A stretch of 16,880 nt of DNA from JANQLU01 sp964434955 (GTDB lineage Bacteria; Planctomycetota; Planctomycetia; Pirellulales; Pirellulaceae): contig CAYSXI010000114.1 in the NCBI GenBank assembly GCA_964434955.1, positions 1-16,880 on the forward strand, given 5' to 3'. Below, one piece after another: positions 8,064 to 14,663 of the stretch. Each line of letters starts with the position of its first letter. Position 1 is the stretch's first letter. The notes beneath the pieces are model-generated. The model was not told the origin of the DNA, searched no databases, and was given only the letters and a program-made list of their open reading frames with translations. A program made the position numbers and the translations under genes.

Positions 8064-8567
8064 ATGAATTGCCAGAAGTGTCACAAACCGGCAACTTTCC
8101 ACATCACCGATTTGACCGGTGATGAACTTCTTGCGTTGCACCTGTGTCCAGAATGTGCCAAGGAGTATTTGAATCCGCCGGAAGAGACCGCGGCGCCGAC
8201 GCCAACGCTTTCGCATTTGCTCGAGCATCAATTGAAGCTGGGGCAAACCGCGGAGGAACTTGCAGCCCTCGATACGAAGGAATGTCCGATTTGCGGAATC
8301 ACCTTTTACGAGTTCCGCCAGGAAGGCCGGCTGGGGTGCCCTTACGACTACACCTATTTTGGCGACGATTTGGAAAACCTGTTGGTCAATGTTCACTCGA
8401 AATTGGAGCACATTGGAAAGCGCCCGGCTCAGGGGGCTTACGACGCCGAGAGTCAGAATGAACTAATTCGTGTCCGTCGGGAAATGAAAGAAGCGATAGA
8501 AACGGAAGACTACGAAAAGGCTTCCGAGTTGAGAGACCGCATTCGTCAGATTGAGGAAAAAGGCTAG
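8064..8567 (+). CDS. mcsA: McsA-like zinc-finger, UVR-motif activator of protein arginine kinase
   Basis: McsA activates the arginine kinase McsB and, in Firmicutes, takes part in tagging proteins for ClpCP degradation and in CtsR control. The 167-residue product starts MNCQKC and has CxxC pairs at 3-6, 28-31 and 74-77. A fourth site is reduced to one Cys (GCPYDY, C92 and D95), where Bacillus McsA has a full pair. The C-terminal helix pair (about 132-166, 'RREMKEAIETEDYEKASELRDRI') is the UvrB/UvrC motif. I prefer ATG 8064 because McsA proteins normally begin at the first CxxC and the promoter overlaps the 18-codon extension from ATG 8010. The next gene starts within its stop codon (TAGTG), the typical mcsA-mcsB arrangement. 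ctsR and clpC are not adjacent. Confidence 0.88.
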   Translation: MNCQKCHKPATFHITDLTGDELLALHLCPECAKEYLNPPEETAAPTPTLSHLLEHQLKLGQTAEELAALDTKECPICGITFYEFRQEGRLGCPYDYTYFGDDLENLLVNVHSKLEHIGKRPAQGAYDAESQNELIRVRREMKEAIETEDYEKASELRDRIRQIEEKG

Positions 8568-9625
8568 TGTTGATCCTGGATGATTTGGCGGGTCGGTGTG
8601 GCGAGTGGCTTCGCGGTGTCGGTCCCGAATCGGACATCGTAATGAGCAGCCGGATCCGGCTGGCCAGGAACCTCGCGGACTTCCCCTTTATCCGGCGGTG
8701 CACGGACATCGACCGCGCGAATATTGCTGCCACCGTCGACCAACGTCTCCGCGATGAAATGGACGGTGTCACGTTTTTTGACGTGAACGATCTGGAATCC
8801 ATCGACAAACAGTTTCTGGTAGAGCGGCAACTCATTAGCCGCGAGCATGCGGACTCGGAAGGCGCTCGCATCGTCGCCATTGACCAATTCGAAAATCTCA
8901 GCCTCATGGTCAACGAAGAGGACCACCTTCGAATTCAGGTCATGAAGAGCGGGCTGGCGCTGGAAGACGCCTGGCAACAGATCAACGCGATCGACGATGC
9001 CATCGAAGAGAATTTGACCTATGCCTTTCACGAGAAACTTGGCTACTTGACCGCCTGCCCAACGAATGTGGGAACCGGTATGCGGGTGAGCGTCCTGGTT
9101 CATTTGCCGGCGCTTGTTTACACGCAACAAATCGAAAAGGTTTTTCGCAGTCTGCAAAAGATTAACCTGGCTGTTCGCGGTTTGTACGGTGAAGGCTCCC
9201 AAGCCATGGGCGACTTTTATCAGGTCAGCAATCAGATCACGCTAGGAAAATCGGAAGAAGAACTAATCCGCCAGGTCAAGGATGTGGTCCCGGTGCTTCT
9301 TCAGTACGAACGAAAAGCGCGCGATTACCTGGTCAAAGAAGGTCACAACGATTTGTTTGATCGTGTATGCCGCGCCTTCGGGACTTTGCAGAACGCCAAA
9401 CAGATCAGCAGTGAAGAAACCATGCATTTGCTGTCGCAGGTAAGACTGGGCATCAACCTGGGACTGATCAGCGACCTTGAGATCCCAACGATCAACAAGC
9501 TATTCATTCACACGCAGCCGGCCCATCTGCAGAAACTTAGCGGCATGCCTTTGGACTCGATGGATCGAAACCGCGAGCGAGCGAATTACTTGCACACACA
9601 ACTTCGCTCAAGTTCAGACAACTAG
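8567..9625 (+). CDS. mcsB: Protein arginine kinase McsB
   Basis: Phosphorylates arginine side chains of damaged or regulatory proteins with ATP; in Bacillus this marks them for the ClpCP protease. The 352-residue product is close to the family's usual length. It belongs to the guanidino (creatine/arginine) kinase fold. Visible motifs are the nucleotide-binding SSRIRLARN (27-35), acidic loop NEEDHLRIQ (116-124) with the likely catalytic Glu, C164 in TACPTNVGTG (equivalent to the active-site Cys region), and the GEGSQAMGDFYQVSNQ segment (208-223). A C-terminal helical domain (about 230-345) corresponds to the phospho-arginine-binding/dimer domain. It starts at GTG 8567, whose G is the last base of the mcsA stop, implying translational coupling. 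A hairpin terminator follows directly. Confidence 0.95.
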   Translation: MLILDDLAGRCGEWLRGVGPESDIVMSSRIRLARNLADFPFIRRCTDIDRANIAATVDQRLRDEMDGVTFFDVNDLESIDKQFLVERQLISREHADSEGARIVAIDQFENLSLMVNEEDHLRIQVMKSGLALEDAWQQINAIDDAIEENLTYAFHEKLGYLTACPTNVGTGMRVSVLVHLPALVYTQQIEKVFRSLQKINLAVRGLYGEGSQAMGDFYQVSNQITLGKSEEELIRQVKDVVPVLLQYERKARDYLVKEGHNDLFDRVCRAFGTLQNAKQISSEETMHLLSQVRLGINLGLISDLEIPTINKLFIHTQPAHLQKLSGMPLDSMDRNRERANYLHTQLRSSSDN

Positions 9626-9660
9626 CATGACGGGCTTGTGGTTGCCCGCATGGCTCTTTT
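9626..9660 (+). terminator. Intrinsic terminator of mcsA-mcsB
   Basis: The base after the mcsB stop begins a hairpin: CATG, a bulged A at 9630, CGGGC (9631-9635), an 8-nt loop, GCCCG (9644-9648), CATG (9649-9652). It is followed by GCTCTTTTGCTT. Nine paired bases with one bulge plus a T-rich tract on the + side fit a Rho-independent terminator. The minus side lacks a T run, so it serves mcsB more than the converging gene. Confidence 0.75.
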
Positions 9661-9668
9661 GCTTGTCA

Positions 9669-10577
9669 TCACTTCCCCTCCTTCTCACGCCCGTTGCTTT
9701 CGCTATTCGCTTTGGCTCGACGGATAACTTTGGCGGCGATTTCCCGCAGCTCTTTTTGCTTGTTGACGTCGACGCGCTCAAACTTGGAATCGGGTTGAAA
9801 CGCGACAACTTTGTCGGAATCTGTTTTCAAGAATTCGTCAAGGAAACACTTCTCGAAAACGGCCGCAGTTAGAAACGCGCCCAACTCGTTGGCGTGATTG
9901 CCATCGGAATGGAAATGCCAGTCCGGGTGACGGGTGAGGGCTTCGTTCCAACAAAGTCCGACCGGCGCAATCGCGGCACCGGATTTCTTGACGATCGATT
10001 CGTAGAGTTGGTGGACGTAGCGGGCTTCATCGATACAGGATTCCACGCCGGCTTCGCCTCGTTTCTGTCGCTGTCCAAATTCCGGGTACATGACAACCTT
10101 GGCGCCGCTTTTCTCCGCCATTTTGGTCAACGCCAAAGCGGCGTCGATCGGGTAATCGCGGGACCTCGATACGCTGTACTTTTGGGCCTGGAGGACCACG
10201 ACATCCCACTTGCCATTCTTAATCAGGTTGGTGGTTTTCTCGCGGCTCAGGTGGTCGGACAGAAAGGATCCTGCACAAATGGCGCAATAAACTTTTTTCT
10301 CGGATTGTCGATCGTTTAACAAAGTTTCGACCGTTTTCGGCATCAAGCAGGTGGAGGTGTGGCTGTTGCCGATAAAAAGCACGCGGAAATCGGCCTTGAG
10401 GTATTCCTCTCGCTCGAGGATCGAAGGCAAAGAACGGGGCGTTTTGAAATTCGAATCCGCCTGGCGATTCTCCGGTTTCTCGTTTGGAATACAGCCTGCG
10501 ACACTGAAGGCCAACATTCCTAGACAGAGGCTCAAAAATAAGGCGAAATGATGATGAATGGTCTTAGAAGTGAACAT
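9669..10577 (-). CDS. SGNH-hydrolase-like lipoprotein
   Basis: Predicted outer- or inner-membrane lipoprotein of 302 residues. Starting at ATG 10577-10575, residues 1-28 are a signal peptide and the lipobox SVAGC puts the lipidated Cys at position 29. The frame is open for 55 more codons upstream to 10742, but those would bury the signal peptide, so I reject them. The mature part begins a flavodoxin-like SGNH fold with RVLFIGNSHT (about 65-74). This is a block I variant of GDSL in which S72 is the nucleophile. WDVVVLQ follows (about 124-130), and the C-terminal block HSDGNHANELG supplies D225 and H228. Members of the superfamily hydrolyse esters, often on carbohydrates or lipids; no substrate can be assigned. 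It converges on mcsB with 43 bp between stops. Confidence 0.8.
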   Translation of the reverse strand: MFTSKTIHHHFALFLSLCLGMLAFSVAGCIPNEKPENRQADSNFKTPRSLPSILEREEYLKADFRVLFIGNSHTSTCLMPKTVETLLNDRQSEKKVYCAICAGSFLSDHLSREKTTNLIKNGKWDVVVLQAQKYSVSRSRDYPIDAALALTKMAEKSGAKVVMYPEFGQRQKRGEAGVESCIDEARYVHQLYESIVKKSGAAIAPVGLCWNEALTRHPDWHFHSDGNHANELGAFLTAAVFEKCFLDEFLKTDSDKVVAFQPDSKFERVDVNKQKELREIAAKVIRRAKANSESNGREKEGK

Positions 10578-10686
10578 GTGCCTTGCTTTGCGGTTGGATG
10601 AATCTGTGGCGTCAGGGCGGAACGGCAGACCGTCGCGGGAACCGACATTGCCGAACACCGAATTTGGCCAATCTGGCTTGAGTTTA

Positions 10687-10703
10687 CCGACGTTTTCCGT
10701 CGG
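10687..10703. promoter_or_regulatory. Perfect dyad in the divergent intergenic region (possible operator)
   Basis: CCGACG (10687-10692), loop TTTTC, CGTCGG (10698-10703) is a perfect 6-bp GC-rich inverted repeat about 100 bp upstream of the EhpF/LuxE-like gene. There is no T tract on either side, so it is not an obvious terminator. It could be an operator or chance. Confidence 0.3.
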
Positions 10704-10715
10704 AAGGCGTGAAAT

Positions 10716-10760
10716 TTGACTCGTTGACTTGAGACGGGTCAATGATTCTCATGATAGATT
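10716..10760 (+). promoter_or_regulatory. Candidate promoter region of the acid-reduction operon
   Basis: Two TTGACT hexamers (10716-10721 and 10724-10729) resemble -35 boxes. An extended -10-like TG-A-TAGATT follows at 10752-10760. The spacing from the second TTGACT to TAGATT is about 25 bp, too long for a normal pair, so the extended -10 would have to act largely alone. GTCAA at 10738-10742 is an inverted match to TTGAC. This is suggestive only. Confidence 0.3.
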
Positions 10761-10790
10761 CGTCCTGACCTCCATCGAAAGATTGAATTT

Positions 10791-10794
10791 GGAG
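10791..10794 (+). promoter_or_regulatory. Shine-Dalgarno GGAG
   Basis: GGAG lies 8 nt before the ATG at 10803. It stands out because most genes in this window lack a clear ribosome binding site, and it fixes the start of the operon's first gene. Confidence 0.6.
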
Positions 10795-10802
10795 AAACAG
10801 CA

Positions 10803-11924
10803 ATGTCTACAATCGATACTGACCTTGAACAGCAGGTCCAACAAGCCCGCCAACGCCTGGACGAACACACCGTCGAGATGGTCCGCTGGCACTTTGACGA
10901 GGCAACCGGCTGCCCATTTTGGCTCGGAAAGAAGGCCGAACTGGGCTTTGACCCTTTGACTGAAATTCGCAGTTTCGATGACTTGAAGAAGTTTCCCCTC
11001 TTCGAAGACGATTGGCTTCGTGGTGGACCGGTCGAACGATGGCGCCCGAAGGCGTACGAGAATGATCCGACTTATGTTTTCGAGACCGGGGGAACCACGG
11101 GGGTTCCCAAGAGTCGCGTCGTCGTACATGACTTTCGAATCGACTACGAAATGTTCAGCGACACATTGCCGGAAGAGTACTTTCCCAAGCGAAGCAACTG
11201 GTTGATGCTCGGCCCGTCGGGACCACGACGCTTGCGATTGGCTGTGGAACACCTTTGTCAGCATCGCGGCGGCATCTGCTTCTGCATTGACTTGGACCCA
11301 CGGTGGGTCGTCAAGTTGATCAAGAAGGGCTGGATGGAACACCTCGAGGAATACAAGAAGCATTGCATTGACCAGGCGATCACGATTCTAACCGCCAATC
11401 ATGACGTCAAGTGCATGTTCGCCACGCCGAAATTGTTGGAGTCGCTTTGCCTCGGTCTGGAAGAAAAAGGCATGACCTTGGCAGATACCGGGATCACCGG
11501 AATCTTTTCGGGGGGTACTGAGTTCACGCCCCAGTGGACACGCTACTGTGTGGAGGAACTTTTCGGCGGCCCGCCCGAGGAAAGCGGAATCTTCATGACG
11601 CCGACCTATGGCAATACCTTGATGGGTTTGGCCTGCAGCAAGCCGGTCACCGCGGAAGACAAGTTCAAAATCAGCTATTACGCTCCGCAACCCAGAGCGG
11701 TTACGGAGGTTGTATCTTTTGACGACCACACTCAAATCGTCGGTTATGGCGAAACAGGGCGTGTCAAACTTTACACGTTGACCAAGGAATTCTTCATTCC
11801 GGGATTCCTGGAGCGAGATGAAGGTGAACACGAGGCACCCTTCGACACGTATCCTTGGAGTGGAGTTAGTGGCGTTCGTCCATTCCACGAGTTGGCATCC
11901 GCAACGACCGTAGGCGTTTACTAA
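10803..11924 (+). CDS. Short acyl-adenylating enzyme (EhpF/LuxE-like, ANL superfamily)
   Basis: Probably activates a carboxylic acid with ATP as an acyl-adenylate and hands it to the adjacent reductase. The 373-residue product shows the ANL P-loop FETGGTTGVPKSR (93-105), the A5-type motif PTYGNTLMG (267-275) and 'GETGRVKLYTLTKEFFIPGFLERD' (316-339), with D339 as the probable ribose-binding Asp. It is short compared with phenylacetate-CoA ligases (about 430) and acyl-CoA synthetases (over 500) and lacks a full C-terminal domain with the catalytic Lys. In length and layout it resembles LuxE acyl-protein synthetase and EhpF of the griseoluteic acid pathway, both of which pass acyl groups to an ALDH-type reductase. 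It is the first gene of a five-gene rightward cluster, 48 bp ahead of the reductase. The substrate is unknown: an aryl or fatty acid are both possible. Confidence 0.78.
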   Translation: MSTIDTDLEQQVQQARQRLDEHTVEMVRWHFDEATGCPFWLGKKAELGFDPLTEIRSFDDLKKFPLFEDDWLRGGPVERWRPKAYENDPTYVFETGGTTGVPKSRVVVHDFRIDYEMFSDTLPEEYFPKRSNWLMLGPSGPRRLRLAVEHLCQHRGGICFCIDLDPRWVVKLIKKGWMEHLEEYKKHCIDQAITILTANHDVKCMFATPKLLESLCLGLEEKGMTLADTGITGIFSGGTEFTPQWTRYCVEELFGGPPEESGIFMTPTYGNTLMGLACSKPVTAEDKFKISYYAPQPRAVTEVVSFDDHTQIVGYGETGRVKLYTLTKEFFIPGFLERDEGEHEAPFDTYPWSGVSGVRPFHELASATTVGVY

Positions 11925-11961
11925 ACGAACACGACGGCACTTATCGATTGTTGAAATATTT

Positions 11962-11970
11962 GGGAGAAGG
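11962..11970 (+). promoter_or_regulatory. Shine-Dalgarno supporting a GTG start
   Basis: GGGAGAAGG ends 2 nt before the GTG at 11973, with its GGAG core 6 nt away. This strong site supports GTG 11973 as the true start of the aldehyde dehydrogenase-like gene. Confidence 0.6.
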
Positions 11971-11972
11971 CA

Positions 11973-13409
11973 GTGCTCAACATACCTGTATTGCGTTGGG
12001 GAAAAGCTTACGAGTCGCTTGAGATCGCGGACGTCGTTCATTTTGCTACCGGCGAACCAATCGCCAAAGTCAGCCAGGCAAATGACGGACTGATCCGTCG
12101 CGACATGCGAACAGCGCACAAGGCACGTGAGATCCTGCGGGATATCCCCTGTGCTGACCTGATTGAAAAGATGAAAACCGCCGCCGATCTTTACGAGACG
12201 GCCACCCTTCCTTTGGGTGACGGCACCCAGTCGCCGGACGATTTCGTCCATCAACAGTCGGCGAGCACAGGTTTGCCCGAGCACATGTGCCGAGGCAACA
12301 TGTCCAAGAATTCTTTCGTGCTTCGGAACATGGAGCAAATTCTTGATTGCCTCACTCGCGGATTGCCCTTGGACATCCTGACCGAAGGCTATGGACTGGA
12401 AGATCGCGGAGTGGTGGTTAGTTATCAGGCTCAGACTCCGGTGCTCGCCGCCGTTCTTCCTTCGAACTCGCCGGGGGTTCACACACTTTGGCTGCCGGCA
12501 ATTCCCCTGCAAATGGGCTTGGTACTTAAACCCGGTCCGCAAGAGCCTTGGACCCCTTATCGAATGATTTCAGCCTTCATCGAGGCCGGAGTTCCTGCGG
12601 ATGTCTTCTCGCTTTATCCGGGGGAAGCAGCTGCCGGCGCTGCCGTCTTGGCAGCCTGTGATCGCTCGATGATCTTTGGTGGGCTGCCAACGGTTGAACG
12701 TTACAAAGGAAATCCCAAAGTCCAGGCACATGGTCCTGGTTTTTCCAAGATCCTGATTGCCGACGATGTGGTCGACAACTGGGAAGAGTATATCGATGTG
12801 ATTGCCGAAAGCATTTACATCAATAGTGGTCGAGGTTGCATCAACTGTTCGGGGGTTTGGGCTTCCCGCCACACCATGGAAATTGCCGAAGCGCTTGCCG
12901 AGCGACTCGGCCCAATTGAAGCGAAACCGCCGACCGATCCCGATGCCGGTCTTGCCGCCTTCACGGTCCCAGGAATGGGCAAAGCCGTTTGGGACATGAT
13001 TTCACAGGACCTCAAGGAGGATGGCGTTACGGACATGACCTCCAAGTATGGTGAGCGTTTGATTGACCATGAACGCTATTCTTACTTGCGTCCAACGATC
13101 GTGCATTGCAAATCGCCCGACAACGAAATTGCCAAGAAGGAATTCATGTATCCCTTCAGCACGGTGGTTGAATGTCCCCAGGATCAGTTCCTGAAGCAGA
13201 TTGGCTACACCCTGGTTGGAACCGTGATCACGAACGACGATTCGTTGATTCAAGCGGCCACCGATGCGACGCACATCGATCGTTTGAACATTGGTCCGAT
13301 TCCAACGAGCAAGTTGAATTGGCTCCAACCCCACGAAGGCAATATCATCGACTTCCTGTTCCGTTCCCGGGCTTACCAGACCACTCGGGAAATGGCGAAC
13401 GTCTCTTAA
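11973..13409 (+). CDS. Aldehyde dehydrogenase-superfamily acyl reductase (LuxC/EhpG-like)
   Basis: Likely reduces an activated acyl group to an aldehyde with NAD(P)H via a thioester enzyme. Its 478 residues match LuxC length. ALDH-fold landmarks are AAVLPSNSPGVH (159-170, the PWNFP position), VLKPGPQEPWTP (184-195) with K186 for cofactor binding, and the nucleophile region SGRGCINCSG with C289 and a second Cys at C292. The usual hydrolytic Glu motif ELGGK is replaced by AHGPGFSKI (252-260). The missing general base suggests an acyl-transferring/reducing enzyme and not a hydrolytic dehydrogenase, as in LuxC or the CoA-acylating ALDHs. It lies between the adenylating enzyme and an alcohol dehydrogenase, which fits aldehyde formation. 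The start is GTG with a strong ribosome binding site. Family assignment is confident; direction and substrate are inferred. Confidence 0.82.
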   Translation: MLNIPVLRWGKAYESLEIADVVHFATGEPIAKVSQANDGLIRRDMRTAHKAREILRDIPCADLIEKMKTAADLYETATLPLGDGTQSPDDFVHQQSASTGLPEHMCRGNMSKNSFVLRNMEQILDCLTRGLPLDILTEGYGLEDRGVVVSYQAQTPVLAAVLPSNSPGVHTLWLPAIPLQMGLVLKPGPQEPWTPYRMISAFIEAGVPADVFSLYPGEAAAGAAVLAACDRSMIFGGLPTVERYKGNPKVQAHGPGFSKILIADDVVDNWEEYIDVIAESIYINSGRGCINCSGVWASRHTMEIAEALAERLGPIEAKPPTDPDAGLAAFTVPGMGKAVWDMISQDLKEDGVTDMTSKYGERLIDHERYSYLRPTIVHCKSPDNEIAKKEFMYPFSTVVECPQDQFLKQIGYTLVGTVITNDDSLIQAATDATHIDRLNIGPIPTSKLNWLQPHEGNIIDFLFRSRAYQTTREMANVS

Positions 13410-13444
13410 TGACAACTTGATCGTATCTCCTGGAACAGAGATTC

Positions 13445-14605
13445 ATGACATCGCCGAATGATTTTGATTTTTTCTTGCGGACCCGTATGGTTCGTGGTGA
13501 AGGCGCAATCAATCGACTGGGCGAACTCGCCAGCGAATTGGGCGCGCGGCGCGTATTGGTGGTTTCCGATCCCGGAATTGTGGAAGCGGGACATGTAGCG
13601 CGGGGAATCGATTCGTTGGAAGCCGCTGGAATCGAAACGACGCTTTTTGATGGCGCTCAAGAAAATCCAACGACGGCCAATGTCGACTCTGGCCTGAAAA
13701 TTGCCCGGCGGATCGAACCCGAGATGCTGGTCGGCCTGGGTGGCGGCAGCGCCATGGATTGCGCCAAAGGAATCAACTTCCTGTATTCTAACGGCGGGGA
13801 AATGAAAGATTACTGGGGGGTCGGCAAAGCGTTGCGGCCGATGCTTCCCATGATTGCCGTTCCAACCACTTCCGGAACCGGAAGCGAAATGCAATCGTTT
13901 GCATTGATCTCCGATTCCAAAACGCATGCGAAAATGGCTTGCGGCGATGTGAAAGCGTCTTGCCGGATCGCGATTCTTGATCCAAACCTGACCATGACCC
14001 AACCGCATTGGGTAACGGCCCTAACGGGGATCGATGCGCTTTCCCACGCTTTGGAAACCTATGTCACGAAAAAGCGAAACCCGATTTCAGTTTTGTTTTC
14101 CAGGCAGTCCTGGCGATTGATCGCGGGTAACTTTCAGAAAGTCCTTGAGTTTCCAGACGACCTGGAAGCCCGCTCCGCAATGCAACTCGGCGCGGCCTAT
14201 GCCGGCATCGCGATTGAAAATTCGATGCTGGGTGCAAGCCATGCGTTAGCCAACCCAATTACCGCGACCTATGGCACGGCCCATGGCCAGGCGGTTGGCG
14301 TGATGCTACCCCATGTGATCCGATACAACGGGCAGGAACATGGCCAATGGTATCGGGAACTCCTCGAAGAGACCTCGGATTTGCCAGGCTGTCCCGATCC
14401 TTCGGGTGGTTTTGAAGCCCTGGCCGATTTCGTCACGGGCATGGTGGACGCTGCCGGACTCGAAACTCGATTGACCCAATGTGGTGTCGCTAACGACCAA
14501 CTTCACCAAATGTCCGAAAATGCAGCGACGCAATGGACAGGGCAATTCAACCCGCGTTCGGTGGATCAGCGAAACTTGCTGCAACTTTACGAACAGGCGC
14601 TGTAA
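13445..14605 (+). CDS. Iron-containing (group III) alcohol dehydrogenase
   Basis: NAD(P)-dependent, metal-requiring alcohol dehydrogenase that interconverts aldehydes and alcohols in the cytoplasm. The 386-residue product has normal length. The dinucleotide-binding motif GGGSAMD is at 99-105, the second signature PTTSGTGSEM at 140-149, and the four metal ligands are D197 and H201 (in GIDALSHALE), H266 (in GASHALANP) and H280 (in GTAHGQAVG). The spacing corresponds to E. coli FucO (D196, H200, H263, H277). It starts at ATG 13445, 35 bp after the reductase stop, and is certainly in the same transcription direction. By position it probably reduces the aldehyde made by the upstream gene, or oxidises the corresponding alcohol. 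Confidence 0.93.
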   Translation: MTSPNDFDFFLRTRMVRGEGAINRLGELASELGARRVLVVSDPGIVEAGHVARGIDSLEAAGIETTLFDGAQENPTTANVDSGLKIARRIEPEMLVGLGGGSAMDCAKGINFLYSNGGEMKDYWGVGKALRPMLPMIAVPTTSGTGSEMQSFALISDSKTHAKMACGDVKASCRIAILDPNLTMTQPHWVTALTGIDALSHALETYVTKKRNPISVLFSRQSWRLIAGNFQKVLEFPDDLEARSAMQLGAAYAGIAIENSMLGASHALANPITATYGTAHGQAVGVMLPHVIRYNGQEHGQWYRELLEETSDLPGCPDPSGGFEALADFVTGMVDAAGLETRLTQCGVANDQLHQMSENAATQWTGQFNPRSVDQRNLLQLYEQAL

Positions 14606-14663
14606 AATAAGCGTAAGATGTAGGAACGCCCGCCCCTCATTACCCTTCATGCTTGGGATGATC

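Noticed and set aside
8564..9202. A 212-codon minus-strand frame opposite mcsB
   Set aside because: mcsB has full catalytic motifs on the other strand; the antisense frame shows no motif or plausible start signal.
10578..10742. 55-codon upstream extension of the SGNH lipoprotein gene
   Set aside because: It would place the lipoprotein signal peptide in the middle of the protein; the ATG at 10577 gives a proper signal sequence and lipobox.
11388..12542. A 384-codon open frame on the minus strand spanning the ligase-reductase junction
   Set aside because: It lies antisense to two genes with clear family motifs, has no recognisable domain, and its composition is that of a reverse-frame shadow.
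14481..14663. N-terminal extension of the propeller gene back into the alcohol dehydrogenase gene
   Set aside because: The extension overlaps a conserved gene and precedes a complete signal peptide that must be at the N-terminus.
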